From Halorubrum depositum (GTDB lineage Archaea > Halobacteriota > Halobacteria > Halobacteriales > Haloferacaceae): 64,000 nt of DNA. Of this stretch, positions 34,367 through 42,217 are shown in pieces; within the stretch, counting starts at the first letter, position 1; each line of letters begins with the position of its first letter. The stretch is taken from contig NZ_VCNM01000001.1 in the NCBI RefSeq assembly GCF_007671725.1, positions 992,001 through 1,056,000 of the forward strand. Reading direction: 5' to 3'. A program made the position numbers and the translations under genes. Below the pieces are notes generated by a model. The model ran no database searches, was not told where the DNA came from, and worked only from the letters and a program-made list of their open reading frames with translations.

Positions 34367-36148
34367 GTGTCGCCCGCACCCTCTCGTCCCGAGACCGCCC
34401 CGGGCGCGAGCGAACCGATCGCGCGCGCCTCGGCCGCGAGCGTCGCCGCCGTCGCGCTCGGACTGCTCGTTTTGGCAGCCGCCGCGCCGGTCGCGGCGGC
34501 GGGCGACGCCGGAACCGGCGCGGCGGTCGGCGGCTCTGACCGGAACGGCGTCGTCGCGCAGTCGAGCGACGAGCCGGAGAACCGGACGCTCGTAGCGGAG
34601 CAGCCGCGGATCCTCGAGCTGTTCCCGAACCCGACGGCGGCGGAGAACCGCGGCGAGTACCTCGTCGTCCGGCTCCCCGAGCGCGGGAATTGGTCGCTCT
34701 CCGACGGCTACCACGAGGCGGCGATCCCGGCGAACGCGAGCGGCGTCGTCGCGCTCTCGATGGACCCCGCGAACGCGACCCCCCTGCTCGACGACGAGAC
34801 CGCGGTCGGCGCCCACGGCGCTCACGACGACGGCGCCGGCACCCCCGAACTTCGCGCCCTCGACGACCACTTCCCTCTCGCCGCGTCCGGCGATCGGGTC
34901 GAGCTCCGCCGGAACGGGACGGCGGTCGCCGTGGTCGACTACGAGAGCGCGCCGGAGGGCCACCGCTGGCGAGCTGACTGGGGCGAGTGGCGACCGAGGG
35001 GGTACGATGCGCGGTCCGCGACCGGAACCGCGAACGCGACCGTGCGGCCGTTCGTGCTGCCGGACACCCCCGGGATGCCGGTCGAGCCGCTGCGCGGCGC
35101 GGAGGACCGGCTACTGCTCGCCGGCTACACGCTGGGGTCCGAGCGCGTCGCCGACCTGCTCGTCGCCGCCGCCGAGCGCGGCGTCGACGTGCGCGTCCTC
35201 GTCGAGGGGTCGCCGGTCGGCGGGTTCTCCGCGCGGAGCGCGCGGCTCCTCGACCGGGTCGCCGCCGCCGGCGTCGAGGTGCGCGTCCTCGACGGCGATC
35301 CCGAGCGGTTCCGCTTCCACCACGCGAAGTACGCCGTCGCCGACGACCGCGCGGTCGTCCTCACGGAGAACTGGAAGCCGTCCGGCACCGGCGGTCGGAC
35401 CAACAGGGGATGGGGCGTCGTCACCGGGACGCCACGGTCGGCGGCCGCCGGCGAGACGGCCGCGGACGACCTCGCCGCCCTGTTCCGCGCGGACGCCGCG
35501 GCCCCCGACGCCCGGTCGTGGGAGGCGTTCCGCGCGGATACGGAGTTCCACGAGGGCGGCGCGGCGAACGGAAGCTACCCGACGCGGTTCGAGGCGCCCG
35601 CGCCGACGGCGGCGGACGTCGAACTCCTGACGGCGCCCGGGAACGGTGCCGGCCGGTTGGTCGAGCGGATCGACGCCGCGGACGACCGGGTGCTGGCGCT
35701 CGTCCCGCGAACCGGGGGCCTGGATAACCGCCTCGTCCGGGCGCTCCGGCGGGCCGCCGAGCGCGGCGTCGACGTCCACCTGCTGCTGTCGAACGCGTGG
35801 TACGACCGGGAGGAGAACCGTGCGCTCGTCGAGGCGCTCGCGGACGAGCCGGTCGAGGTCGCCGTCGCGGAGCCGCGCGGCCGGTACGGGAAGGTCCACG
35901 CGAAGGGTGTCGTGATCGACGACACCGCGGTCGTCGGGAGCCTCAACTGGAACGCGGGCGCCGCGACGGAGAACAGAGAGGTGCTGCTCGCGGTCGAGGA
36001 CGAGGCGGTCGCCGACTTCTACGCCCGGGCGTACGCGGCCGACTGGCGCGGCGGCGGGGTTCACCTGCCGGTCGGGCTAGTCGGGGGACTGGGCGTCGTG
36101 GTCGCGGGCGCCGGCGCCGTCGCACGCCGGGAGGTGACGTTCGCGTGA
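34367..36148 (+). CDS. exported phospholipase D-like protein with two HKD motifs
   Basis: A 593-aa protein starting with GTG at 34367. A hydrophobic signal-like segment (about residues 22-46, AASVAAVALGLLVLAAAAPV) is followed by a lamin-tail-like beta domain (ILELFPNPTAAENRGEYLVV). Two PLD domains come next: HHAKYAVADDRAVVLTENWK (about 323) and VHAKGVVIDDTAVVGSLNWN (about 510), each with the H-x-K-x4-D core. A C-terminal hydrophobic helix (about 567-590) could anchor it outside the cell. The PLD fold can cut phosphodiesters (lipid or DNA); an extracellular nuclease or lipase is possible. A TATA-like CTTTTATC sits upstream at leaderless spacing. Confidence 0.82.
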   Translation: MSPAPSRPETAPGASEPIARASAASVAAVALGLLVLAAAAPVAAAGDAGTGAAVGGSDRNGVVAQSSDEPENRTLVAEQPRILELFPNPTAAENRGEYLVVRLPERGNWSLSDGYHEAAIPANASGVVALSMDPANATPLLDDETAVGAHGAHDDGAGTPELRALDDHFPLAASGDRVELRRNGTAVAVVDYESAPEGHRWRADWGEWRPRGYDARSATGTANATVRPFVLPDTPGMPVEPLRGAEDRLLLAGYTLGSERVADLLVAAAERGVDVRVLVEGSPVGGFSARSARLLDRVAAAGVEVRVLDGDPERFRFHHAKYAVADDRAVVLTENWKPSGTGGRTNRGWGVVTGTPRSAAAGETAADDLAALFRADAAAPDARSWEAFRADTEFHEGGAANGSYPTRFEAPAPTAADVELLTAPGNGAGRLVERIDAADDRVLALVPRTGGLDNRLVRALRRAAERGVDVHLLLSNAWYDREENRALVEALADEPVEVAVAEPRGRYGKVHAKGVVIDDTAVVGSLNWNAGAATENREVLLAVEDEAVADFYARAYAADWRGGGVHLPVGLVGGLGVVVAGAGAVARREVTFA

Positions 36149-36175
36149 CGCTCGCTGAAAATCGGTCGCCGGGAG

Positions 36176-38122
36176 TCAGTCGTCGAGCGCGGCGGTCGAC
36201 GAGAGCGCCTCGTCGATCTCCGCCTCGGCCATCTTCTCGACGAGCGTCTCGATGACGGCGCTCCGGCGGCCCTTCACGAACTTGATCGAGCCGACGACGA
36301 GGTGGCCGCCGCCGGAGACGCCAGCCTCCGGGAGCTCCTCGTTCAGCTCGGTCACCATGTTCGGGATGTCCAGGCGGACCCCGTCGGACCGGAGCACGCA
36401 GAAGTCCGGGCCGTAGCCGATCGTGATGACGGGGTCGCCCGTCTCCCGCACGCGGGTGTCGTGGAGCTCGCCGGTCGTCTTCCCGGGCGCCGGGTAGGTG
36501 AACCGGTGGGCGTACTCGTCTAAGTCGATCCGGTAGAGGTGCGCGCCGGAGGCGAGCCGCTCGTGTTCGACGTGGTCGTCGAGCGCGTCGAGCTGCCGGT
36601 CGACGTCGCGCTCGGCGCGCTCGGAGAGGAACTCGACCAGCTCCTCGTGGCGCTGTTCGTCCTCGCACCCGACGTTCAGCGCGTCGTTGACGAGGGTCTT
36701 CCCCTCGGAGTAGCGCAGCCAGTGGGCGGCGTAGTCGAGGGCCTCGCCGATGTCGAGCAGGTCGGACTCGTCGTAGCCGGCGTCCGCGGCGAGCGCGACG
36801 TAGTCGTCCATCGCCTCCGCCTTCGAGCGGTCGGAGAGCCCGGCGACCGCGGGGACGTGTTCGAGCTCCTCCGAAATAGACGGGTCGATCAGCCGCGCGA
36901 GCTCGACGCACATCATCCCCGTGGTGACCCGGTAGTCCTCGCCGTGGAGGTACGGGTTGACGTGGGCGTCGAGCAGCGGCTCGACCGCCCCGGGGTCGGG
37001 GTGGTGGTGGTCGACGACCGCGATTGGGATGTCGTAGTGCGCGAGGTTCTCGTAGGCGGGGACGTCCTCCTCGGTCGATCCGTTGTCGAGCATCAGCAGG
37101 AACGGGAGCTTCTGGCCGTGGCGGGCGCGCCCCTCCAGCGCGAAGTTCAGGTCGCGGGTGACGTCCTCCATCTCGTAGTACGGCGCCTTGCTCGGGAGCC
37201 GCTTGAACAGGTGCCGCGCCGCGTCGGGGTCCTCGTGGACGTCGGTGACGAAGTTCTCTAAAGCGAGCTGGACTGGGATCGCCGCGCACATCCCGTCGCC
37301 GTCGGCGTGGTGGCGGACGCGGAGCGGGCGCCCCGAGAGCGCGGTCCGGCGGAGGAGCCGGGCCAGCTCGCGGAGCTCCTCGTGGATCGGCTCGAACGCC
37401 TCCCACTCGACGAGGGGGTCGACGTCGGCGGGCTCGGCGCGCTCGTCGAGCGCGGCCTCGAACCGCTCGCGGGCCTCCGCGGCCCGCTCGTCGGGGAGCC
37501 GCCGCAGGGAGTCGACCTCCAGCTGGAGGGCGTTCTCGCGGGTCTCGACCGTCCCGCCGACGTGGACCATGTCGCCGACCGCGACCTCGGGGTACGCGCG
37601 GACGCCGGCCTCCTCGAAGGCGGCGCAGGAGACGACGCCCGAGGCGTCGGCGACGGCGAAGATCGTCGGGCCGCCGGTCTGTTTCGCCTGGACGACCTCG
37701 CCCTCGACGGTGACCTCGTCGCCCGGGGAGAGCCCGCGGACGCGGGAGATCGTCGGCTCGTGGGCGACCGTCTCCGTGCGGTAGTCGTCGATGTCCTCGT
37801 CGTCGAACGCGACGTCGCCGTTCTCCTTCACCTCGGTCAGCCGGACGATCAGCCGGTCGCCGACGCCGTAGTCGCCGTCGAGGTTCGACTCGTGGACGAG
37901 CCCCGAGAGGGCGTCGGAGACGTCGACGAAGACGCCGTAGTCGACGACGCCGTTGACCTCGGCGTGGTACAGCGCGTCGACCGCGGCGTCCTCGAGGGTG
38001 CAGTCGGGCGACAGGTCGTAGACGGTCGGCCGGTCGTCGGCCGTCCCCTCCGCCGCGGCGGCGTCGGGTTCGGGGCTCGAATCGCCCCGCGTGCCGGAAT
38101 CCCCGGCGGTGTTCTCGCTCAT
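36176..38122 (-). CDS. RecJ-like DHH-family nuclease with S1 and OB domains
   Basis: A 648-aa protein (ATG 38122, MSENTAGDSGTRGDSSPEPD). After an acidic N-terminus comes an S1-like domain (GVVDYGVFVDVSDALSGLVH, about 60-100) and an OB fold (GDEVTVEGEVVQAKQTGG, about 140-200). Then a DHH core follows: RVRHHADGDGMCAAIPVQLA (motif I) and IAVVDHHHPDPGAVEPL (DHH motif III), and a C-terminal DHHA1-like domain with VSGGGHLVVGSIKFVKG. This matches the archaeal RecJ/GAN relatives that digest single-stranded nucleic acid and bind GINS; Cdc45-like roles are possible. The in-frame upstream extension to 38710 is shadow. Confidence 0.85.
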   Translation of the reverse strand: MSENTAGDSGTRGDSSPEPDAAAAEGTADDRPTVYDLSPDCTLEDAAVDALYHAEVNGVVDYGVFVDVSDALSGLVHESNLDGDYGVGDRLIVRLTEVKENGDVAFDDEDIDDYRTETVAHEPTISRVRGLSPGDEVTVEGEVVQAKQTGGPTIFAVADASGVVSCAAFEEAGVRAYPEVAVGDMVHVGGTVETRENALQLEVDSLRRLPDERAAEARERFEAALDERAEPADVDPLVEWEAFEPIHEELRELARLLRRTALSGRPLRVRHHADGDGMCAAIPVQLALENFVTDVHEDPDAARHLFKRLPSKAPYYEMEDVTRDLNFALEGRARHGQKLPFLLMLDNGSTEEDVPAYENLAHYDIPIAVVDHHHPDPGAVEPLLDAHVNPYLHGEDYRVTTGMMCVELARLIDPSISEELEHVPAVAGLSDRSKAEAMDDYVALAADAGYDESDLLDIGEALDYAAHWLRYSEGKTLVNDALNVGCEDEQRHEELVEFLSERAERDVDRQLDALDDHVEHERLASGAHLYRIDLDEYAHRFTYPAPGKTTGELHDTRVRETGDPVITIGYGPDFCVLRSDGVRLDIPNMVTELNEELPEAGVSGGGHLVVGSIKFVKGRRSAVIETLVEKMAEAEIDEALSSTAALDD

Positions 38123-38275
38123 GGAAGGCCTTCGGGAACGGGCGGTGTTAAGCCTGTTCTCTCGCGTCTCCGCCGCTCCCGACGTCCGAGCCGACGCCGC
38201 CGGCCGCGGCGGCGGAGAGAGCCCGCCGTCGTCCGGTCCGGAACCCCTATGGGGCGACGGCGCCTTCGCTCGCGT

Positions 38276-38797
38276 ATGCGACTGTTCCGCTCGGACGAGC
38301 TCCTCGGGATCGCCCGAGAGACGATGGAGTTCGTCCTCGAGGCGAGCGAGGAGACGCACCCCAACGAGTACATGGGGTTCCTCCGCGCGGACGACGCTCG
38401 GAAGCTCGATATCGACCGAGACGGACAGGTGATCACCGACGTGCTCGTCATCCCGGGCACGGAGTCGAATCCCACGAGCGCAAGCGTGCGCACGCACATG
38501 AAGCCGAACGACATGCGCGCCGTCGGGTCGGTCCACTCGCACCCGAACGGGGCGCTCCGACCGAGCGCGGCCGACCTCGCCACGTTCGGACAGGGAGAGG
38601 TGCACGTCATCGTCGGCGCCCCCTACGGATGGGGCGACTGGAAGGCGTTCGACAACGAGGGGAACCAGACGACCCTCGAGGTGCTCGACGTGGAGGTCCC
38701 CGACGAGCACTTCTTCGACTTCACGCAGGAGGACATCGACAGCGAGCTCGTCGAGGAGCGCCGCGACGACGGCGGCTTCCTCTCGTGGTTCCGATGA
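38276..38797 (+). CDS. JAMM/MPN metalloprotease-like protein
   Basis: A 173-aa Mov34/MPN protein with a perfect JAMM zinc motif: [19 protein letters not shown] (H-x-H-x7-S-x2-D) and an upstream Glu in HPNEYMGFL (about residue 31). Archaeal JAMM proteases remove ubiquitin-like SAMP proteins (desampylation), so this is probably a desampylase or relative; the C-terminus ([17 protein letters not shown]) is longer than in the minimal about 140-aa enzyme. It starts at ATG 38276. Its stop overlaps the ribL start by 4 bases (ATGA), so the two are translationally coupled. Confidence 0.85.
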   Translation: MRLFRSDELLGIARETMEFVLEASEETHPNEYMGFLRADDARKLDIDRDGQVITDVLVIPGTESNPTSASVRTHMKPNDMRAVGSVHSHPNGALRPSAADLATFGQGEVHVIVGAPYGWGDWKAFDNEGNQTTLEVLDVEVPDEHFFDFTQEDIDSELVEERRDDGGFLSWFR

Positions 38798-39255
38798 CGC
38801 GGGTCGTCGCGCAGGGGACCTTCGACCTGCTCCACCCCGGCCACGTCCACTACCTCGAGGACGCGGCGACGTACGGCGACGAGCTCCACGCCATCGTCGC
38901 CCGCCGCGCCAACGTCACCCACAAGCCCGAGCCGGTCCTCTGCGCCCGGCAGCGGCGCGACATGGTCGCCGCCCTCGGCGCGGTCGACGAGGCCCACCTC
39001 GGCGACCCGGAGGACGTGTTCGTCCCCATCGAGCGACTCGATCCCGACGTTATCGTGTTGGGCTACGACCAGCACCACGACGAGGCGGGCATCGCCGAGG
39101 CGCTGGCGGCCCGCGACATCGACTGCCGGGTCGAACGGGCGTCGGGACGGGAGCCACGGTACGAGGACGAACTCCTCTCCAGCGGCGACATCGTCGATCG
39201 CGTCCTCCGGCGACGGGGGGAGTCCGGCGGGCCCGAGGACGGCGGGCGGCGGTGA
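38794..39255 (+). CDS. ribL: archaeal FAD synthase-like nucleotidyltransferase (RibL)
   Basis: A 153-aa cytidylyltransferase-fold protein. The HxGH motif is [20 protein letters not shown], followed by the conserved [14 protein letters not shown] and the tail [15 protein letters not shown]. Archaeal RibL adenylates FMN to FAD; homologues also act as glycerol-3-phosphate cytidylyltransferases. Length fits RibL (about 150). It overlaps the JAMM gene by 4 bases, an interesting pairing of a protease and flavin synthesis with no known link. Confidence 0.85.
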   Translation: MTRVVAQGTFDLLHPGHVHYLEDAATYGDELHAIVARRANVTHKPEPVLCARQRRDMVAALGAVDEAHLGDPEDVFVPIERLDPDVIVLGYDQHHDEAGIAEALAARDIDCRVERASGREPRYEDELLSSGDIVDRVLRRRGESGGPEDGGRR

Positions 39256-39293
39256 GATAGCCGCGCTCGGCGCGGATCCGCAGAAGCGCGGGA

Positions 39294-39300
39294 CATATAT
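39294..39300 (+). promoter_or_regulatory. TATA box for the ctaB gene
   Basis: CATATAT ends 25 bases before the GTG at 39325, consistent with a leaderless transcript. Confidence 0.45.
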
Positions 39301-39324
39301 GGGTCCGTTCCCAAACTCGGACAA

Positions 39325-40728
39325 GTGACGATACCCGACCGATTCCCCGCGGTCCTCGCGGCGACGGCGATGGGCGTGTACCTCCTGCTCGTCGTCGGCG
39401 CCACGACCTCGCTCACCGAGGCGGCGGCCGCCTGCTCGGGCTGGCCGCTCTGCGGCGGCGGCGCCGCGCTCCCCACGGAGCGCGCCGGCTGGATCGCGCT
39501 CGGTCACCGCGCGATCGCCGCCGTCGTCGGCGTCCTCGTGGCGCTCTCGGTCGCGCTCGCGTGGCTCGACGGGGCGAGTCGCCGCGTCCGCGCGGCGCTC
39601 GCGGCCGCGCTCCTGCTGTTCCCGGCCCAGTCCGGCGTCGGCGCGCTCGTCGCCGTCGGCGGGCTCCCCGCCTCGCTCGCCCCCGTCCACCTGCTGCTGG
39701 GCGTGACGATCTTCGGCGCCGTCCTCGCCGCGCTCGCGTGGTGGCTGGAGGCGGAGACCGGCGCCCCCGACGACGCGCCGGTCGACTTCCGGCCCGGGAC
39801 CGACGACCTCCCGCCGGTCGAGGAGGCGCCGGAGCCCGAGATCCCGACGGCGACGGTCCCCCGGCTGAAGGCGACCGCGGCCGCCTACTTCCGGCTGATG
39901 AAGCCCCGCCTGATGTGGCTGCTCTGCCTCGTCGCCGCCGCGGCGATGGCGCTCGCCGGCGGCCCGGGGTTCACCCCGTACGTCGTCGGCGCGACGCTGG
40001 CCGGCGGCGCGCTCTCGATCGGCGCGTCCGGGACGTTCAACCACGTGTTCGAGCGCGACATCGACAGGCGGATGCAGCGGACCAACGACCGCCCGCTGGC
40101 GACCGACCTCGTGCCGGTGCGCAACGCGCTCGCGTTCGGACTGCTGTTGGCGGCCGTCTCCCTCGGCCTCTTCTGGACGGTGAACCCGCTCACGGCGGCG
40201 CTCGGGCTGGTCGCCATCGTGTTTTACAGCGTCGTCTACACGCTCGTGTTGAAGCCGAACACGGTCCAGAACACCGTCATCGGCGGCGCGGCCGGCGCGC
40301 TCCCGGCGCTCATCGGCTGGGCGGCGGTGACCGGCGAGGTCGGCGGCGGCGGGCTGCTGCTCGCGCTCGTCATCTTCCTGTGGACGCCCGCGCACTTCTA
40401 CAACCTCGCGCTGGCGTACAAGGACGACTACGAGCGCGGCGGCTTCCCGATGATGCCCGTCGTCCGCGGCGAGACGGCGACGCGCCGCCACATCGTCTGG
40501 TACCTCGGCGCGACGCTCGTGGCCGCCGTCGCGCTCGCGGCCGCCGCCGAGCCGCTCGGTGCGCTCTACGCCGCGGTCGGCGTCGCCCTCGGCGCGGTGT
40601 TCCTGTGGGCCGTCGTCCGGCTCCACTACGAGCAGACGGAGGCGGCGGCGTTCCGCGCGTTCCACGCCTCGAACGCCTACCTCGGCCTACTGTTATTCGC
40701 CGTCGTGTTCGACGCCCTCGTGGTCTGA
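39325..40728 (+). CDS. ctaB: heme O synthase (protoheme IX farnesyltransferase) with fused CtaA-like N-terminus
   Basis: A 467-aa membrane protein starting with GTG. The first about 150 residues resemble the heme A synthase (CtaA/COX15) fold: WPLCGGGAALPTERAGWIAL, IALGHRAIAAVVGVL and LAPVHLLLGVTIFGAVLA, with putative heme-ligand histidines. The rest is CtaB with the prenyltransferase motif SGTFNHVFERDIDRRMQRT then NDRPLATDLVPVR, and the second YKDDYERGGFPMMP. It attaches a farnesyl chain to heme b for heme-copper oxidases. The ba3 oxidase genes lie 4 kb downstream, fitting oxidase maturation. Fusion of the two domains is known in haloarchaea. Confidence 0.9.
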   Translation: MTIPDRFPAVLAATAMGVYLLLVVGATTSLTEAAAACSGWPLCGGGAALPTERAGWIALGHRAIAAVVGVLVALSVALAWLDGASRRVRAALAAALLLFPAQSGVGALVAVGGLPASLAPVHLLLGVTIFGAVLAALAWWLEAETGAPDDAPVDFRPGTDDLPPVEEAPEPEIPTATVPRLKATAAAYFRLMKPRLMWLLCLVAAAAMALAGGPGFTPYVVGATLAGGALSIGASGTFNHVFERDIDRRMQRTNDRPLATDLVPVRNALAFGLLLAAVSLGLFWTVNPLTAALGLVAIVFYSVVYTLVLKPNTVQNTVIGGAAGALPALIGWAAVTGEVGGGGLLLALVIFLWTPAHFYNLALAYKDDYERGGFPMMPVVRGETATRRHIVWYLGATLVAAVALAAAAEPLGALYAAVGVALGAVFLWAVVRLHYEQTEAAAFRAFHASNAYLGLLLFAVVFDALVV

Positions 40729-40770
40729 GGGAGTCGGCGTCGGCGTATCGGAGACGGCCGGACCGGCGTG

Positions 40771-40780
40771 GTTTATATAG
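40771..40780 (+). promoter_or_regulatory. TATA box for the histidine kinase
   Basis: GTTTATATAG lies 27-36 bases before the ATG at 40807, consistent with a leaderless transcript. Confidence 0.5.
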
Positions 40781-40806
40781 CTCCGCGAGAAAGTCGCGGC
40801 AATCGA

Positions 40807-41940
40807 ATGGACGCCTCGCCGAGAGCCGTCGCCCGCTCGCTGTGGCCCGTCTGGGGGCTCGGCGCCGTGCTCGTCCTCTCGCTCCTCGCGGAAGCCGCCG
40901 CACTCTCCGTTGGGGTCGCTCCCGCTCCCGGCGGCTACTGGGTGGGGTACGCCTCGACGATACTGGTCGTCGTCGGGGTCGGGTACGCCGTCTACGTGAT
41001 GCCGAGGTCGGACATCTCGCCCGCCCGGTACCCGCGGCTCAACCGCTGGTGGATCGCGGGCGCGTCGGGATTCCTCCTCGTCAACGTCGGGTTCATGGCG
41101 ACGCTGCCGACCGAGACGGCGTTTCAGGTGTTCGGCTGGGGTCGATGGGCGATCGGCTTCGGCGGCGGCGTCGGGCTGGTCATCGGGCTGTTCGAGGCGA
41201 GAGCGATCGAACGCGAGGTCGCGGCGGAGCGGAGCCGCCTCCGACAGGCCGAGCTCCGCAGCGAGCGCGACCGGCTCGAGGAGTTCGCGAGCGTCGTCTC
41301 GCACGACCTCCGGAACCCGCTCAACGTCGTCCGCGGCCGCATCGACCTCGCCAGGCGCGCCCACCCCGAGGACGAACACCTCGAGGCGGCCGAGCCCGCG
41401 CTCGATCGGATGGACGAGATCATCGGGGAGACGCTCGCGCTCGCCCGCGAGGGAAAGAGCGTGGACGGCGTCGACGACGTCGACCTCGCCGAGTGCGCGC
41501 GCGAGTGCTGGTCGCGCGTGGACGCGCCGGACGCGGCGCTCCGCGTGGACGGATCGGCGACGGTACGGGCCGACCGCGACCGGCTGTCGCACGTCTTCGA
41601 GAACCTCTTTCGGAACAGCGTGGAACACGGCGGCCGCGACGTGACCGTTCGCGTGGGGGTACTCGACGGAGGCGACGGCTTCTTCGTCGAAGACGACGGG
41701 GTCGGAATCCCGGCGGACCAGGTCGATCGGGTGCGCGAGACGGGGTTCACGTCGTCCGCCGACGGAACCGGGTTCGGACTGGCGATCGTCGACCGGATCG
41801 TCGACGCCCACGGGTGGGAACTGCGGATCGCCGAGGGGGACGACGGCGGCGTGCGGTTCGAGATCCGCGGCGTCGAGCGGTCGGAGGAGGCGACGCGAGC
41901 GAGCGCCGCCGAAGGGGCCGACCGCGCGCCCCATCGTTAA
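40807..41940 (+). CDS. membrane sensor histidine kinase
   Basis: A 377-aa kinase (ATG 40807). The N-terminal about 130 residues hold four or so hydrophobic helices (LWPVWGLGAVLVLSLLAEAA, VGYASTILVVVGVGYAVYV, GASGFLLVNVGFMATL, AIGFGGGVGLVIGLFEA). A coiled linker follows, then HisKA with the phospho-acceptor in VVSHDLRNPLNVVRGR, and an HATPase domain with N-box FENLFRNSVEHGG, G1 FVEDDGVGIP and G2 GTGFGLAIVDRIV. The helices probably sense a membrane or small-molecule signal. No response regulator is adjacent, so the partner is unknown. Confidence 0.88.
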   Translation: MDASPRAVARSLWPVWGLGAVLVLSLLAEAAALSVGVAPAPGGYWVGYASTILVVVGVGYAVYVMPRSDISPARYPRLNRWWIAGASGFLLVNVGFMATLPTETAFQVFGWGRWAIGFGGGVGLVIGLFEARAIEREVAAERSRLRQAELRSERDRLEEFASVVSHDLRNPLNVVRGRIDLARRAHPEDEHLEAAEPALDRMDEIIGETLALAREGKSVDGVDDVDLAECARECWSRVDAPDAALRVDGSATVRADRDRLSHVFENLFRNSVEHGGRDVTVRVGVLDGGDGFFVEDDGVGIPADQVDRVRETGFTSSADGTGFGLAIVDRIVDAHGWELRIAEGDDGGVRFEIRGVERSEEATRASAAEGADRAPHR

Positions 41941-41967
41941 GTCCGTTCGACCCGAAAAGGAAGACGT

Positions 41968-42210
41968 ATGACCCGAGTCGAGATCGAGTTCTGCGTGCCG
42001 TGCGGGTTCTTGAACCGCGCTCAGGACGTCTCGGAGGCGCTGCTCAAGCAGTTCGGCGAGGAGCTCGACGAGGTCGCCCTGGTCACGGGCGACAGCGGCG
42101 TGTTCGTCGTCCGCGCGGACGACGAGGTCGTCTTCGACAAGACCGAAGACGAGTACGACGTGGACGCCATCGTGCGCGCCGTCAGGCCGTACGTCGGCGC
42201 GGCGGCGTGA
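41968..42210 (+). CDS. Rdx/SelT-W-H-like thioredoxin-fold protein
   Basis: An 80-aa protein, MTRVEIEFCVPCGFLNRAQD, with a CxxC redox motif (CVPC) near the N-terminus and the C-terminal SGVFVVRADDEVVFDKTEDE segment of the SelT/SelW/SelH-like Rdx family (cysteine in place of selenocysteine). It probably acts in thiol redox chemistry; the partner is unknown. It lies 27 bases after the histidine kinase and 7 bases from the convergent stop of the copper ATPase gene, so a copper or redox role is possible by context. Confidence 0.8.
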   Translation: MTRVEIEFCVPCGFLNRAQDVSEALLKQFGEELDEVALVTGDSGVFVVRADDEVVFDKTEDEYDVDAIVRAVRPYVGAAA

Positions 42211-42217
42211 GGGCTCG

